From: Symbiodinium natans
Lineage: Eukaryota; Sar; Dinophyceae; Suessiales; Symbiodiniaceae
Reading direction: 5' to 3'
Assembly: GCA_905221605.1 (NCBI GenBank)
Contig: CAJNDS010000358.1
Span: forward strand, 323,501-387,500
Length of the DNA stretch: 64,000 nucleotides
How positions within the stretch are numbered: the first letter of the stretch is position 1; the number at the start of each line of letters is the position of its first letter. The position numbers were made by a program, and so were the translations under genes. Shown in pieces: positions 58,701-64,000 of this stretch. Under the pieces are notes generated by a model. It was not told where the DNA came from, made no database searches, and worked only from the letters and a program-made list of their open reading frames with translations.

Positions 58701-61700
58701 ACCCTAAACCCTAAACTCTAAACCCTAAACCCCAAACCTCCCGTGGACATGATTCGTATGGACCCCAAGAGAGCTGTGATTAAACAAAAATCCTGAACCC
58801 TAAACCCTAAACCCTAAACCCTAGACCCTAAACCCCAAAATCCTGAACCCTACAAGGAAGCAGGGTTTACATTACTGTTAAGTTATTGGTGAGTGTATAT
58901 AAGGTTCCATTTTAATATTGGTGAGTGTATATGTTTGGTGTCCTTTTGGGGCTACAAGAATTTATACACGCTACTTCATCTTAAGCCCTAGAAGCCATTG
59001 CAGATTGGAGAGGTACCATTTGCTCAAGAACCCTTAGAAAATGACTATATAGTATTCCCTAAACTGCCCGTGTGAGAAAGAACCTTCTGGATTGTTAAGA
59101 CCCCCCCAAAGCCCCCTAATCATCCTGCCCCCTCTACCCCGGGCCACGACCCACCAACCCTGAACCCGTATACTGTAAACTCCTAAGAGTAGGAACATCC
59201 TTATCCAAATGCTTTCAAAAGGTCTACTAAAGGGAACCCCTGCTCCAATCATCCTTAAACCATGTTCCAACTTTCTGGAGTTTACTGTACCCCTTAGTGG
59301 AACATCACGGTTGAGTTTCCTTGATAGTTTGTCATCCTTTTTGCAAACTGTCAAAAGGAGCTCCATTTGTAGAAGGCATTATCATCTGATTAGAGGTACC
59401 TGCTTCGCTGTCCGTGGTTTGCGTCTGCTACGTGGTGCTGTACATGCGCTTCAAGCCCGTGAACACCATGACCAAGGAGGCTTTCAGCACTAATCCCCGG
59501 ACGTTTAGGGATTTGGGTCTCGGGTTTAGGGTTTAGGGTTGAGGGTTTAGGGGCAGGTGCCTTAGTAGAGTTCAGCTGTGGTTGGGCCTTTTGGCCTAAA
59601 TCCTAGGTTTTGTAGCGGTTTTTGTACTGGATATATGGTACAGTCCTTACGTTACTTGCATTCCCGAGGTCAACCTCTTGCAAAGCCACCTGGCAAAGGG
59701 CTTTAGACTGGAGAGGGTTGTAGGGAGTTAGGGTTAGGGGGGTTGGGGTCAATGGGTTCGCCAGCGAATTTGACCCCACAAGGCAAACTTAGAAGCCCTG
59801 AGCGAGAACACGGTCAAACGCTGAGGAGGGTTCAGGGTTGGGAAAGGGCGTATGCACAGAGAGCGCAGGGGCCCTAGACGTCGAAACCCACACCCTGAAC
59901 CCCAATTCCTGACCCCTAAACCCGCAATCCTGAATCCTAAACCCTAAATCTTGAACGCACTACAAACAAAGCCCTGAGATCTTGTACCGCTAAACACTGT
60001 CCCCCTAACCTCCCCGCCCCCCCAACCCCACCTGACTGGCTCGTAGTAGGGAAAACTTATGTCCCCCTAGACCTTCTAAGGGGTCTATAGGGTACCTACC
60101 TTCCTAAGAACCGGCCAGAAACCCTAAATCAGACGCCTAAGGTTGTACCCCTAAAGGGTCCCCCTGATGTACTCCGAACATGACCCTTATAGACGGGTCG
60201 GCAAACCCAAGAATACGACCTTAAGGGTCCGAGTCCATGGTAAAACCCGGAGACTAAACCTCTGAACAGGTGGACACCAGAGCCCCGAAACGTTGGAGCT
60301 TCGGAGAGAGATCTGGGCTGCAAGGGGCTGTTTTCGGGCTTCGGAACTTGGGGTTTAGGGTTTAGGGTTTAGGGAGTTCGGGGTTAGGGTTTAGGGTTTA
60401 GGGTGTTTTAGGGTGTTTTAGGGCTTAGAGGGTGTAGGGTTTTCGGGGTGGTGAGTTTATGGTTTTGTTTACGGGTGTTGTGGCTTTCGCGGTTTCGAAA
60501 AATGGCTAGCTGCCTTGGGGTTCGCATTAAAAGGATGTATCATGTTGATGTGAAAAAGGGCAGTTTTAGTGTACTTGCTCATGAAAAGAAGGAGGTTGCG
60601 TAGACACTCTGGCATTGTGGGTTCAAGGCTTGAGAACCGGATTAGGCTTTGGGGTTCAGAGGTTAAGGGCTCTGCGTTTCAAGAGCTTCTGGGTTCAAGG
60701 TTTGGTGGTTTGGGGTTTAGGGCTAGGGCTTAGGGTTTAGGGCTTAGGGTGTAGGGTTTAGAGTTCAGAAGACTACAAGGGTTGAGGGACCGAGTGTTTT
60801 TCTGTGACAGTTGCCGCCCGTGCCTCCCTAGACCCGCAGCCCTGGAGGGACTTCTGCTGGTAAACCCGAAACCCTAAACCCGAAACTTGAAACCCTCAAC
60901 TAAACCCAAACCCTAAACCTCAAACCCTGAACCTCAAACCCTGAACCCTAAACCCTACACCCTAAACCCTAAACCCTAAACCCTAAACCCTAAACCCTAA
61001 ACCCTAAACCCTAAACCCTAAACCCTAAACCCTAAGCTGATGCAGGAAAGTGGTGGCTGCCTCCTTTGTCTTCACTGCATCCCTGTGGCTTAGGGACATT
61101 TGGCAAATATCTTTTCATTTTTGGGTACTTTAAACCCTAAACCCTAAACCCTAAGCCCTAAACCCTAAACCCTAATTAGTTCAGTATAGGTGGGTGTTCC
61201 CAGCGTTTTATACCCTGGCGCATGGCAGCCACCACGACTTCGTCCAGCACAAGCTGTTGGCAGGCCGCACTGAGGAGAGGGATTGGTTAGGGTTTAGGGT
61301 TTAGGGTTTAGGGTTTAGGGTTTAGGGGTTTAGGGGTTTAGCGGTTTAGGGGTTTAGGGGTTTAGGGATCTAGGGGTTTAGAGGTTTAGGGGTCTAGGGG
61401 TTTAGGAGTTTAGGTGTTTAGGGGTTCAGGGGTTCAGGGGTTCAGGGGTTTAGGGGTTTAGGGGTTTAGGGCTTTAGGGTGCGCTTGCGAATTATGTTTT
61501 TAATTCGGAGGCTTTATGCATCGGAGCGTTGTGTTTTGCTGATGGGCCAATGATGGGTCTAAGGCGAGGTTTCGTCATGCGTTCGAGAACCTCTAGCCCA
61601 ATTCAAAAAAGAATCAACCCGAGGTTTAGAATCTCAAGTCTCCGAAGACCCTAAGAGCACCCGGAGGTTATTTGAGGGTTTTGTTTGCTAGGTAAGCCCT

Positions 61701-63434
61701 AAACCCTAAACCCTAAACCCTAAACCCTAAACCCTAAACCCTAAACCCTAAACCCTAAACCCTAAACCCTAAACCTAAACCCTGAACCACACTGGCGGAG
61801 GCGTCTCGGTGCTCATCGGCACATTTCCCATGTTCATCATCTCGGATCGAGGCCAGAGCCCTTCAGGGTTTAGGGTTCAGGGTGGAGGGTTTAGGGTTTA
61901 GGGTTTAGGGTTTAGGGTTTAGGGTTTAGGGCTAGGGTTTAGGGTTTAGGCACCAGAAACCCGACAACCAAAACCCGCTATGAGGGGTTGGGTTTAGGGT
62001 TTAGGGTCCCTTCCGTAAGTCCCAAAGCCCACACCCTAGCCCTTGGCTTCACCTGGGCTTCTTGGGATATTGTAGCAGCGTCGCAACCCAGCGATCCCTG
62101 AACTGGAGTTTAGGGTTTAGGCTTTAGGCTTTAATTAGGCTTTAGGCTTTAGGCTTTGAGTGCAATTGGAATGCTCCGCCACACTCATGGTGAACAGTTG
62201 GCGAGGACCCCTCAAGGAGCCTTCTCCAAATATTCTCGAGATTCGGTTCCCTTAAAAACCCCAAATCCTAAACCCTAAACCCTAAACCCTAAACCCTAAA
62301 CCCTAAACCCCGAACCCTAACCCAGAAGCCCGAAGCCTTGATTAGCTCATGAATCCGACAAGGAGGTTTCCCAGTCTTGGGGGGGGGGGGGGGGGGGCGC
62401 AAAGGCCAGGTCCATAATTTGAGGTTTAAGGCAGGAACCCCCCCCCCCCCCCCCCGCCGCCTTCCACCATAAACCCCAAATGCTAAACCCTAAACCTGTC
62501 ATGGTTTAGCTTAAATCTGAGCGCCATATGCTCCAGGGTGCCGCTTGTTCTGGGGTCTCCCGAAAGATGGTAAACCCTAAGCCCTAAACCCTAAACCCTT
62601 ACCCTAAACCCTAAACCCTAAACCCTAAACCCTAAACCCTAAACCCTAAACCCTAAACCCTAAACCCTAGACCCTAGTGAACCTGAACCCTAGACCCTAG
62701 ACCCTGAACCCTGCACCCTGAACCCTGAACCCTGCATGCTTCAGGGCTCGGGACTTTGTGTTCCGTTCCCCCTGAGGTGACTCCCCTCGGTCTGTTCCCG
62801 TGGGTCCGCCTGTAGGAGGCCGTGGAAGGGGGAGCGAGTCGCGGCTTTAGGGTTTAGAGTTTGGGGGGGGGAGGGGGGGGAGGGTTTAGGGTTTGAGGGT
62901 TAGGGTTGTAGGATTCAGGGTTTAGGGTTAGGGTTTAGGGTTTAGGGATTGAGGGTTTAGGTCTTTGGGCTTCGGGTCTGGGGTTCAAGAAGGGGTTGGA
63001 ATTTAGTATCTTGGATTTTGAGTGTTCAGGGTTGGGGGAGGCTTTCACGGGTTTCCCTTAGAAATACCTAGTATTTGGAGTGCTCATGCTGGGAGGAACG
63101 TTATTGGGAGGGTTTGAGGTTGCCGGTAGATTGTATTTAAATACGGCATGAGCTCAGCCGAAGCAATTTGGCCGGGTTGAACACAAACCCTTAAACTGGG
63201 GTTAGAACAAGTTCTGGAGTATCATGTTCCTTTCCATGGGTCCTAATCCTTCACAACCCTCGTAACCTACAGCCATAGAAATCGTATTGTTTGCCCCCCC
63301 GCCCTAAACCCTAAACCCTAAACCCTAAACCCTAAACCCTAAACCCTAAACCCTAAACCCTAAACCCGAGGCGGCCATAGGGTGCTTCCGTGGTCTGTGG
63401 CAAAGAATGCGGACTGGGGCATCGTCATGCTGAC
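46692..63434 (+). CDS. SLC13/DASS-family anion transporter (at least 15 micro-exons, open at right edge)
   Basis: This is a membrane carrier of the divalent anion:Na+ symporter family (dicarboxylate, citrate or sulfate). Colinear family landmarks appear exon by exon: an N-terminal membrane helix with RQWIGLFLAF, VMWISEAIPIP, LVLFGSSFISIA, AMERHGLDARFA, SMWVTNT (the conserved SNT substrate/sodium-binding signature, here TNT), YILTPIV, LLSVAYACNTGG, TLVGTGSNL, FVQWLVVG, ASLWLR and a DWGIVML segment. Expected C-terminal helices and the second SNT-like motif are missing because the gene runs past the window. Most exon junctions are in phase. Substrate cannot be predicted. A possible first coding exon with ATG is at 46176. 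Confidence 0.85.
46792..47583. other. Transporter intron A-B
   Basis: Begins GATGGGTGTAGGGTTCAGGG and passes straight into CCCTAAA (46815-46842). It then holds a pair TTCTTGGTAAGGAATCTTACC (46912-46932) and an element with GGGACCATAT; it ends with CCCTAAA blocks (47465-47545) and CCGGCAG. Confidence 0.65.
47584..47651 (+). CDS. Transporter exon B: WISEAIP motif
   Basis: Reads TLGVLIFAAVMWISEAIPIP-LT with a GC donor (CTCACAG|GCCTTAGGG). W-x-x-E-A-I-P is the most diagnostic N-terminal DASS motif. It is 68 nt, in phase with A and C. Confidence 0.85.
47652..48425. other. Transporter intron B-C, with duplicated exon B end
   Basis: After four TTTAGGG units the end of exon B recurs (CATACCCATCCCCCTCAAAG at 47682-47701, versus CATACCCATACCCCTCACAG). 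TTTAGGG variants follow (47738-47815) and CCCTAAA/CCCTGAA blocks (48299-48400) precede the acceptor CTCACACAG. Confidence 0.75.
48426..48507 (+). CDS. Transporter exon C
   Basis: Reads MLVGPVLFLLGVCRLGHSLS-ASLVLS, a hydrophobic segment after the EAIP motif, as in the family. GC donor (GAGCAG|GCAACC). It is 82 nt, in phase with B and D. Confidence 0.8.
48620..48680 (+). CDS. Transporter exon D: FGSSFISIA
   Basis: Reads EAYFSNVTLVLFGSSFISIA, matching the family pattern A-Y-S-N-x-x-x-x-L-F-x-G-x-F. The acceptor at 48619 fits the phase; 48634 is an alternative. Its 3' boundary before CCATGG is non-canonical. Confidence 0.75.
48733..48827. mobile_element. Palindromic element, family I
   Basis: Arms ATGTTCCCCCTTCTACGA / TCTAGTATAAGGGGGAACAT and AGTCCTTAATGGGGA / TCCCTATTAAGGACT pair well around a C/T-rich loop. 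It lies in the intron just after exon D. Confidence 0.8.
49023..49108. repeat. CCCTAAA array before exon E
   Basis: About eleven perfect units ending 18 bp before the acceptor of exon E. Confidence 0.9.
49127..49165 (+). CDS. Transporter exon E: AMERHGLDARFAQ
   Basis: Thirteen codons after GCCGCAAG, ending CCCAG before a GC donor. A-M-E-x-x-G-L-D-x-R-F-A is the next family motif after F-x-S-I-A. The flanks are a CCCTAAA array and a TTTAGGG array. Confidence 0.85.
49197..49350. repeat. TTTAGGG array after exon E
   Basis: About 21 units with TTCAGGG and TTTAGGA variants. Confidence 0.9.
50064..50235. repeat. (CCCTAAAA)n and (CCCCAAAA)n 8-mer array
   Basis: About 18 eight-base units, homogeneous in patches, unlike the 7-mer arrays nearby. 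Confidence 0.95.
50511..50591 (+). CDS. Transporter exon F
   Basis: Follows CCCCAGCAG and reads AVTSSSWVDSKPTRMRMAMM, then LAGCATG. It matches the helix that precedes the SNT motif. It runs exactly up to a family A element that starts at 50592, so the element forms the 5' end of the intron; the precise donor is uncertain. Confidence 0.7.
50592..50930. mobile_element. MITE-like element, family A, copy 2, abutting exon F
   Basis: Starts CTTGCTAGCCCAGTGGTACC and ends AGGGTGCCCTTATTG...GGGCGACCAAG. A block of TTTAGGG and TTTAAGGG units (50627-50825) is inserted in the left arm. Confidence 0.8.
50945..51640. other. Unique intronic sequence; no gene seen
   Basis: A T-rich run (about 50961-50979) and about 550 bp of non-repetitive sequence (51000-51560) with many stops in all frames. 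Confidence 0.6.
51724..51751 (+). CDS. Transporter exon G (28 nt): VMSMWVTNT
   Basis: Between TTCTCTGAG and a GA donor (AACACAG|GACCCC). It reads VMSMWVTNT-g. SMWxSNT is the signature of the first SNT motif, which forms part of the Na+/substrate site in characterised DASS proteins. It is the smallest exon in the window and falls on the most conserved residues of the protein. Confidence 0.85.
51766..51870. repeat. (TTTAGGG)n array after exon G
   Basis: About 14 units beginning about 15 bp after exon G. Confidence 0.9.
52218..52300 (+). CDS. Transporter exon H: SAYILTPIVLKSFGAERQQ
   Basis: Follows TTTGAGAG and, with the base left by exon G, reads G-SAYILTPIVLKSFGAERQQ. It matches the family segment after SNT (TAMMLPIV). 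The 3' end is unresolved; the frame stops at TAG 52307, so the donor is before that. Confidence 0.7.
52316..52455. repeat. Back-to-back telomeric inverted pair after exon H
   Basis: About eleven TTTAGGG units (52316-52395) turn directly into CCCTAAA (52397-52455): a near-zero-loop inverted repeat inside the intron. Confidence 0.9.
52879..52968 (+). CDS. RCC1-like exon 1: ubiquitin-like N-terminus
   Basis: ATG at 52879 reads MPISVHVHLLSGKSVTLETA, then EDDSVDTLN. It ends at the start of element K; the exact donor is unclear because the family expects one or two more residues before RAQ. Confidence 0.8.
52879..55301 (+). CDS. Ubiquitin-like/RCC1-like repeat protein, nested in transporter intron (six exons)
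   Basis: Exons are about 52879-52968, 53067-53153, 53371-53427, 53756-53833, 54031-55056 and 55161-55301 (TAG). The N-terminus PISVHVHLLSGKSVTLE, GKGRLLDSSG and DGDVLTLQI form a ubiquitin-like fold. About ten repeats of roughly 41 residues follow, each with AFAALLGDGSVVTWG and GGDSSAVQDQLKNV, related to RCC1-type beta-propeller repeats. RCC1-like proteins act in chromatin, Ran and E3-ligase contexts, but no specific role follows here. The gene lies wholly inside the intron between transporter exons H and I on the same strand. Confidence 0.85.
52973..53055. mobile_element. Dispersed element family K, copy 2, as intron 1
   Basis: ACTTGGGAATATTTC, ATTCCTAAGAAACAGCC and TTGCTAGGGTTCC match 13417-13490. 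It fills nearly all of the 98-nt first intron. Confidence 0.6.
53067..53153 (+). CDS. RCC1-like exon 2
   Basis: Twenty-nine codons after GGAACCAG: RAQNALVVGKGRLLDSSGTA, then IPAGATAKQ, with a GC donor (AAACAG|GCAAGA). The sequence past the donor (ARLQNGD) is a second copy of the start of exon 3 (ARLHDGD). Confidence 0.85.
53178..53315. mobile_element. MITE-like element, family B, copy 3, in intron 2
   Basis: Left CTACTATTTGCTTAAGCCCC and right GGTTCTTAAGCAAATAGTAG are near-perfect terminal inverted repeats with poly-C and poly-G inner ends. It is inserted within coding-like sequence that is duplicated on its far side. Confidence 0.9.
53371..53427 (+). CDS. RCC1-like exon 3
   Basis: Nineteen codons after GTTAAGCAG: ARLHDGDVLTLQIRPPQIA, the end of the ubiquitin-like domain, with a GT donor (GTCTCC). 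Phase 0 on both sides. Confidence 0.8.
53449..53636. mobile_element. MITE-like element, family A, copy 3, with internal TTTAGGG block
   Basis: Starts CTTGGGAGCCCCGTGGTAGCC and ends near AAAAAGGGTACCCTTGTTAC; the ends are more diverged than in copies 1, 2 and 4. TTTAGGG/TTTGGGG block at 53478-53550. Confidence 0.65.
53637..53730. repeat. CCCTAAA block before RCC1-like exon 4
   Basis: About twelve units with two CCCTAAG, 25 bp upstream of the acceptor region. Confidence 0.9.
53756..53833 (+). CDS. RCC1-like exon 4: first propeller-type repeat
   Basis: Follows CTGAGCAG and reads LFAKDDYPAFAAILGDGSVV-AWGDPD. Read on, it would reach TAA at about 53846, so it must splice near 53833; the donor is not canonical. 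Confidence 0.75.
54031..55056 (+). CDS. RCC1-like exon 5: eight tandem repeats
   Basis: A 342-codon exon after GGCCAAG containing eight copies of the 41-residue unit, ending LKH before GTGCCTAG. It is by far the longest exon in the window and free of telomeric repeats. Joins exon 6 in phase 0 (LKH-VQHIQAS). Confidence 0.9.
55161..55301 (+). CDS. RCC1-like exon 6: last repeat and stop
   Basis: Follows ATCCTAG: VQHIQASDTAFAALLDHGSV, VTWGQYLGYGSSESEESI and a basic-ended tail before TAG at 55299. The intron before it (104 nt) has no telomeric repeat. Confidence 0.85.
   Translation: MQHIQASDTAFAALLDHGSVVTWGQYLGYGSSESEESIQRCKAPAI
55436..55549. repeat. CCCTAAA array
   Basis: About 16 units downstream of the nested gene. 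Confidence 0.95.
55638..55853. mobile_element. MITE-like element, family A, copy 4, with internal TTTAGGG block
   Basis: Starts CTTGGTAGCCCAGTGG and ends GGGCTACCAAG, with CCTTATAAAGTAACCAACC and AAAGGTGCCCTTGTTATAG inside. A 95-bp (TTTAGGG)n block (55653-55747) interrupts the left arm after CAGTGG. Confidence 0.85.
56486..56558. mobile_element. Short near-perfect hairpin, family J
   Basis: CTACCTCCCCACCCCTAGG...CCCCCC pairs with GGGGGGAACC...GGGGAGGGGTAG around a loop of about 15 nt. Confidence 0.8.
56670..56716. repeat. CCCTAAA block before exon I
   Basis: Seven units; the last merges into the CCCTCAG acceptor, so the repeat itself forms the 3' splice site. Confidence 0.85.
56720..56802 (+). 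CDS. Transporter exon I: LLSVAYACNTGGM
   Basis: Reads KLDDPEEQRSLMGSLLSVAY-ACNTGGM. With a GC donor (GGTATGG|GCGCC) it joins exon J as GGM-GTLVGTGSN, which has exactly the family length (IGGTATLTGTGPN). The charged N-terminal part matches the cytosolic linker before this helix. Confidence 0.85.
57102..57131. repeat. Short TTTAGGG block within a TTACCTAG(A/G)(A/C)ATTAC duplication
   Basis: TTACCTAGGAATTACG (57080-57095) and TTACCTAGACATTACA (57129-57144) flank a four-unit block: a telomeric insert between direct copies of its flank. Confidence 0.7.
57213..57292. mobile_element. Dispersed element family L, copy 2 (diverged)
   Basis: GGTGAGTGTATTTGGGGTTCC and GATGAGTGTATGTGTTCGGTG resemble 58886-58985. 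Confidence 0.45.
57572..57626 (+). CDS. Transporter exon J: TLVGTGSNLVAVTGADL
   Basis: Follows GCTGCTGAG and reads TLVGTGSNLVAVTGADL-ga. G-T-G-x-N-L is the family substrate-site loop. A GT donor (GGA|GTAGAT) leaves GA for exon K. Confidence 0.8.
57745..57799 (+). CDS. Transporter exon K: YLRELGVHIDFVQWLVVG
   Basis: Fifty-five nt after CAGGTCAG, with donor GGC|GTGACT. Reads YLRELGVHIDFVQWLVVG, the amphipathic and membrane segment (W at the family position) before the next helix. Joins exon L in phase 0. Confidence 0.8.
58269..58444. mobile_element. MITE-like element, family C, copy 5, with telomeric insert and arm duplication
   Basis: Starts AAGGGTCCATGTACCTATTG. Its right arm (AATAATTAGGTGCATGGACC) is followed by a CCCTAAA block (58368-58409), and then the right arm appears again (TAATAATTAGGTGCATGGAC, ending CCTTA). 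Confidence 0.85.
58515..58620. repeat. TTTAGGG array
   Basis: About 15 units in a transporter intron. Confidence 0.9.
58886..58985. mobile_element. Dispersed element family L, copy 3
   Basis: TATTGGTGAGTGTATATAAGG is repeated as TATTGGTGAGTGTATATGTT, then GGTGTCCTTTTGGGGCTAC and GCTACTTCATC. Confidence 0.55.
59396..59487 (+). CDS. Transporter exon L: LSVVCVCYVVLYMRFKPVNT
   Basis: Follows GATTAGAG and reads VPAS-LSVVCVCYVVLYMRFK then PVNTMTKEAF-ag. A membrane helix ends in a basic RFK cap. Joins exon M as AG-G (R). The downstream donor (CAG|CACTAA) is non-canonical. It is 92 nt. Confidence 0.75.
59500..60949. other. Transporter intron L-M: mixed spacer, no gene seen
   Basis: Short TTTAGGG blocks near 59520-59550 and 60350-60400, then degenerate G-rich (60340-60760) and C-rich (60860-60960) telomeric sequence. 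The small reverse ORF at 60129-60323 overlaps a possible family F relative and is not supported. Confidence 0.5.
60950..61035. repeat. CCCTAAA array before exon M
   Basis: Twelve units ending about 10 bp before the acceptor. Confidence 0.95.
61046..61093 (+). CDS. Transporter exon M: KVVAASFVFTASLWLR
   Basis: Follows CTGATGCAG and reads KVVAASFVFTASLWL-R, the family helix ending in LW. The end is placed at TTAG (61093) but could extend to about 61103. Confidence 0.75.
   Translation, partial: ESGGCLLCLHCIPVA
61204..61285 (+). CDS. Probable transporter exon: FYTLAHGSHHDFVQHKLLAG
   Basis: Follows TTCCCAG and reads FYTLAHGSHHDFVQHKLLAG, then RTEERD before GTTAGGG. It occupies the hydrophilic loop between exons M and N. 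The sequence is not conserved in the family and its phase with exon N is unresolved. Confidence 0.5.
61286..61480. repeat. TTTAGGG then TTTAGGGG variant array
   Basis: Five perfect units followed by about 18 eight-base units with single-base variants. Confidence 0.9.
61694..61780. repeat. CCCTAAA array before exon N
   Basis: About twelve units ending 20 bp before the acceptor. Confidence 0.95.
61801..61851 (+). CDS. Transporter exon N: VSVLIGTFPMFIISDR
   Basis: Follows CTGGCGGAG and reads VSVLIGTFPMFIISDR-g with a GC donor (GATCGAG|GCCAGA). It matches the family helix T-V-A-x-L-x-A-x-x-L-F. It joins exon O as DR-GVLPW. Confidence 0.8.
61885..61948. repeat. TTTAGGG block after exon N
   Basis: About eight units beginning 35 bp after the donor. 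Confidence 0.85.
62376..62456. repeat. Opposed poly-G and poly-C tracts
   Basis: About 19 G (62379-62397) and about 17 C (62438-62454), 40 bp apart, which could pair. Confidence 0.9.
62572..62735. repeat. CCCTAAA/CCCTAGA/CCCTGAA array
   Basis: About 20 units with the variants in separate patches. Confidence 0.9.
63302..63366. repeat. CCCTAAA array before exon O
   Basis: Nine perfect units ending about 15 bp before the acceptor. Confidence 0.95.
63381..63434 (+). CDS. Transporter exon O: VLPWSVAKNADWGIVML
   Basis: Follows GGCCATAG and reads g-VLPWSVAKNADWGIVML-ac. W-x-x-x-x-x-x-D-W-G-I-x-x-L is the family segment before the GGG loop. A GC donor (CTGAC|GCTTTT) is inferred. The rest of the gene is outside the window. 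Confidence 0.8.
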
Positions 63435-63475
63435 GCTTTTCTTACTTAGGGCGTTTCGGGTTTGGGGGTGTAAGC

Positions 63476-63573
63476 CTAAGGGTCCTTGTACCTAACTATT
63501 ATATACTTGGGGCCTTCAAGTACCTCCATAAAAAGGGGCTTTAGGGCCCAAGTACATATGGGGTACATGGACC
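63476..63573. mobile_element. MITE-like element, family C, copy 6, merging into CCCTAAA
   Basis: Starts AAGGGTCCTTGTACCTAAC and ends GGGTACATGGACCCT, whose last bases are also the first bases of a CCCTAAA block, as at 58368. Confidence 0.8.
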
Positions 63574-64000
63574 CTAAACCCTAAACAATAAACCCTAAAC
63601 AATAAACCCTAAACCCCAAACGCTAAACCCAAAACCCAAAACCCTAAACCCTAAATCCTAAACCCAAGCTCAATGCATGCGGTTTCGGGAGTGCGTCGAG
63701 TGCTTTGGGTTTGAGGGTGAGGGTTCGCAGGCATTGAGGGTTCGGGCTCTGGCAGATCGAAGAAGGCCGGTCATTCCTTCCCATGGTTTTCCTTTTTTTG
63801 TTGTTTCTGTTTTTGTTTATTCTTCTTCTTTTTTTTTTTTTGGGGGGGGGGGGGGAGTTAGGAAACCCTAAACCCTAAACCCTAAACCCCAAACCCTAAA
63901 CCCTGAACCCAAATCCCTAAACGTCAAATCCCAGACCCCAACCCTCAACCCCTAGCAACCCAACACCCGGCTTTGCCGTTCAACCCTTGTGACCCTGAGC
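63574..64000. other. Right edge: telomeric blocks and a T/G-rich tract; no gene seen
   Basis: CCCTAAA variants (63574-63665), a T-rich tract followed by about 14 G (63780-63855), then CCCTAAA again. The ORF at 63677-63871 is mostly simple sequence. Confidence 0.5.

Noticed and set aside
476-64000. Dinoflagellate spliced-leader gene or other structured RNA genes
   Set aside because: I looked for the conserved leader (GTAGCCATTTTGGCTC) and for tRNA-like or rRNA segments and saw none; a covariance-model scan would be needed to exclude tRNAs.

Overview
ORGANISM. The window looks like nuclear DNA of a peridinin-containing, photosynthetic dinoflagellate. Four things support this. (1) A two-domain peridinin-chlorophyll a protein (PCP) gene at 476-1927 has a plastid-targeting leader. 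PCP is restricted to dinoflagellates. (2) Plant-type telomeric repeats (TTTAGGG/CCCTAAA) occur in well over a hundred interstitial blocks. (3) Very small GC-rich exons use GT, GC and GA donors, with AG|G acceptors. (4) A ubiquitin-like plus RCC1-like repeat gene of a type common in dinoflagellate genomes is present. Nothing looks bacterial; almost all real coding sequence is in exons too short for ORF callers.

LAYOUT. 476-1927: PCP gene, three exons. About 2543-25376: roughly 30 short exon-like islands of one or more unrecognised + strand genes, separated by telomeric blocks, hairpin elements and microsatellites. Some neighbouring islands join in phase (2988-3904; 6887-7454 onward; 24354-25376). 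About 27385-41388: a leucine-rich-repeat (LRR) gene in small exons, ending in an acidic tail and TAG. Its introns hold a 15-bp minisatellite that contains a mitochondrial cytochrome b fragment (a NUMT), a second tandem repeat at 29.1-29.7 kb, and a reverse-strand ORF at 40.3-40.9 kb. About 41.4-46.2 kb: intergenic or intronic repeats, ending in a very G-rich tract. About 46692-63434 and beyond: an SLC13/DASS-type anion (dicarboxylate/sulfate) transporter cut into at least 15 micro-exons of 28-105 nt, open at the right edge. 52879-55301: a complete ubiquitin-like/RCC1-like gene on the same strand, inside one transporter intron.

HOW IT FITS TOGETHER. The genes are functionally unrelated, and all the assigned ones lie on the + strand, as in dinoflagellate unidirectional gene arrays. 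The unusual feature is architectural. Most exons are preceded by CCCTAAA blocks and followed by TTTAGGG blocks, so introns tend to begin with TTTAGGG and end with CCCTAAA. Such introns can pair into a stem that brings the splice sites together. Several families of hairpin, MITE-like elements also occupy introns; some abut exon ends, and some carry telomeric blocks inside them. At a few sites the telomeric block or element is flanked by a duplicated copy of the target, which suggests insertion during repair.

LIMITS. Exon ends were chosen by eye from reading-frame phase, family motifs and AG/GT/GC/GA dinucleotides, without transcripts. Many could be off by a few codons.
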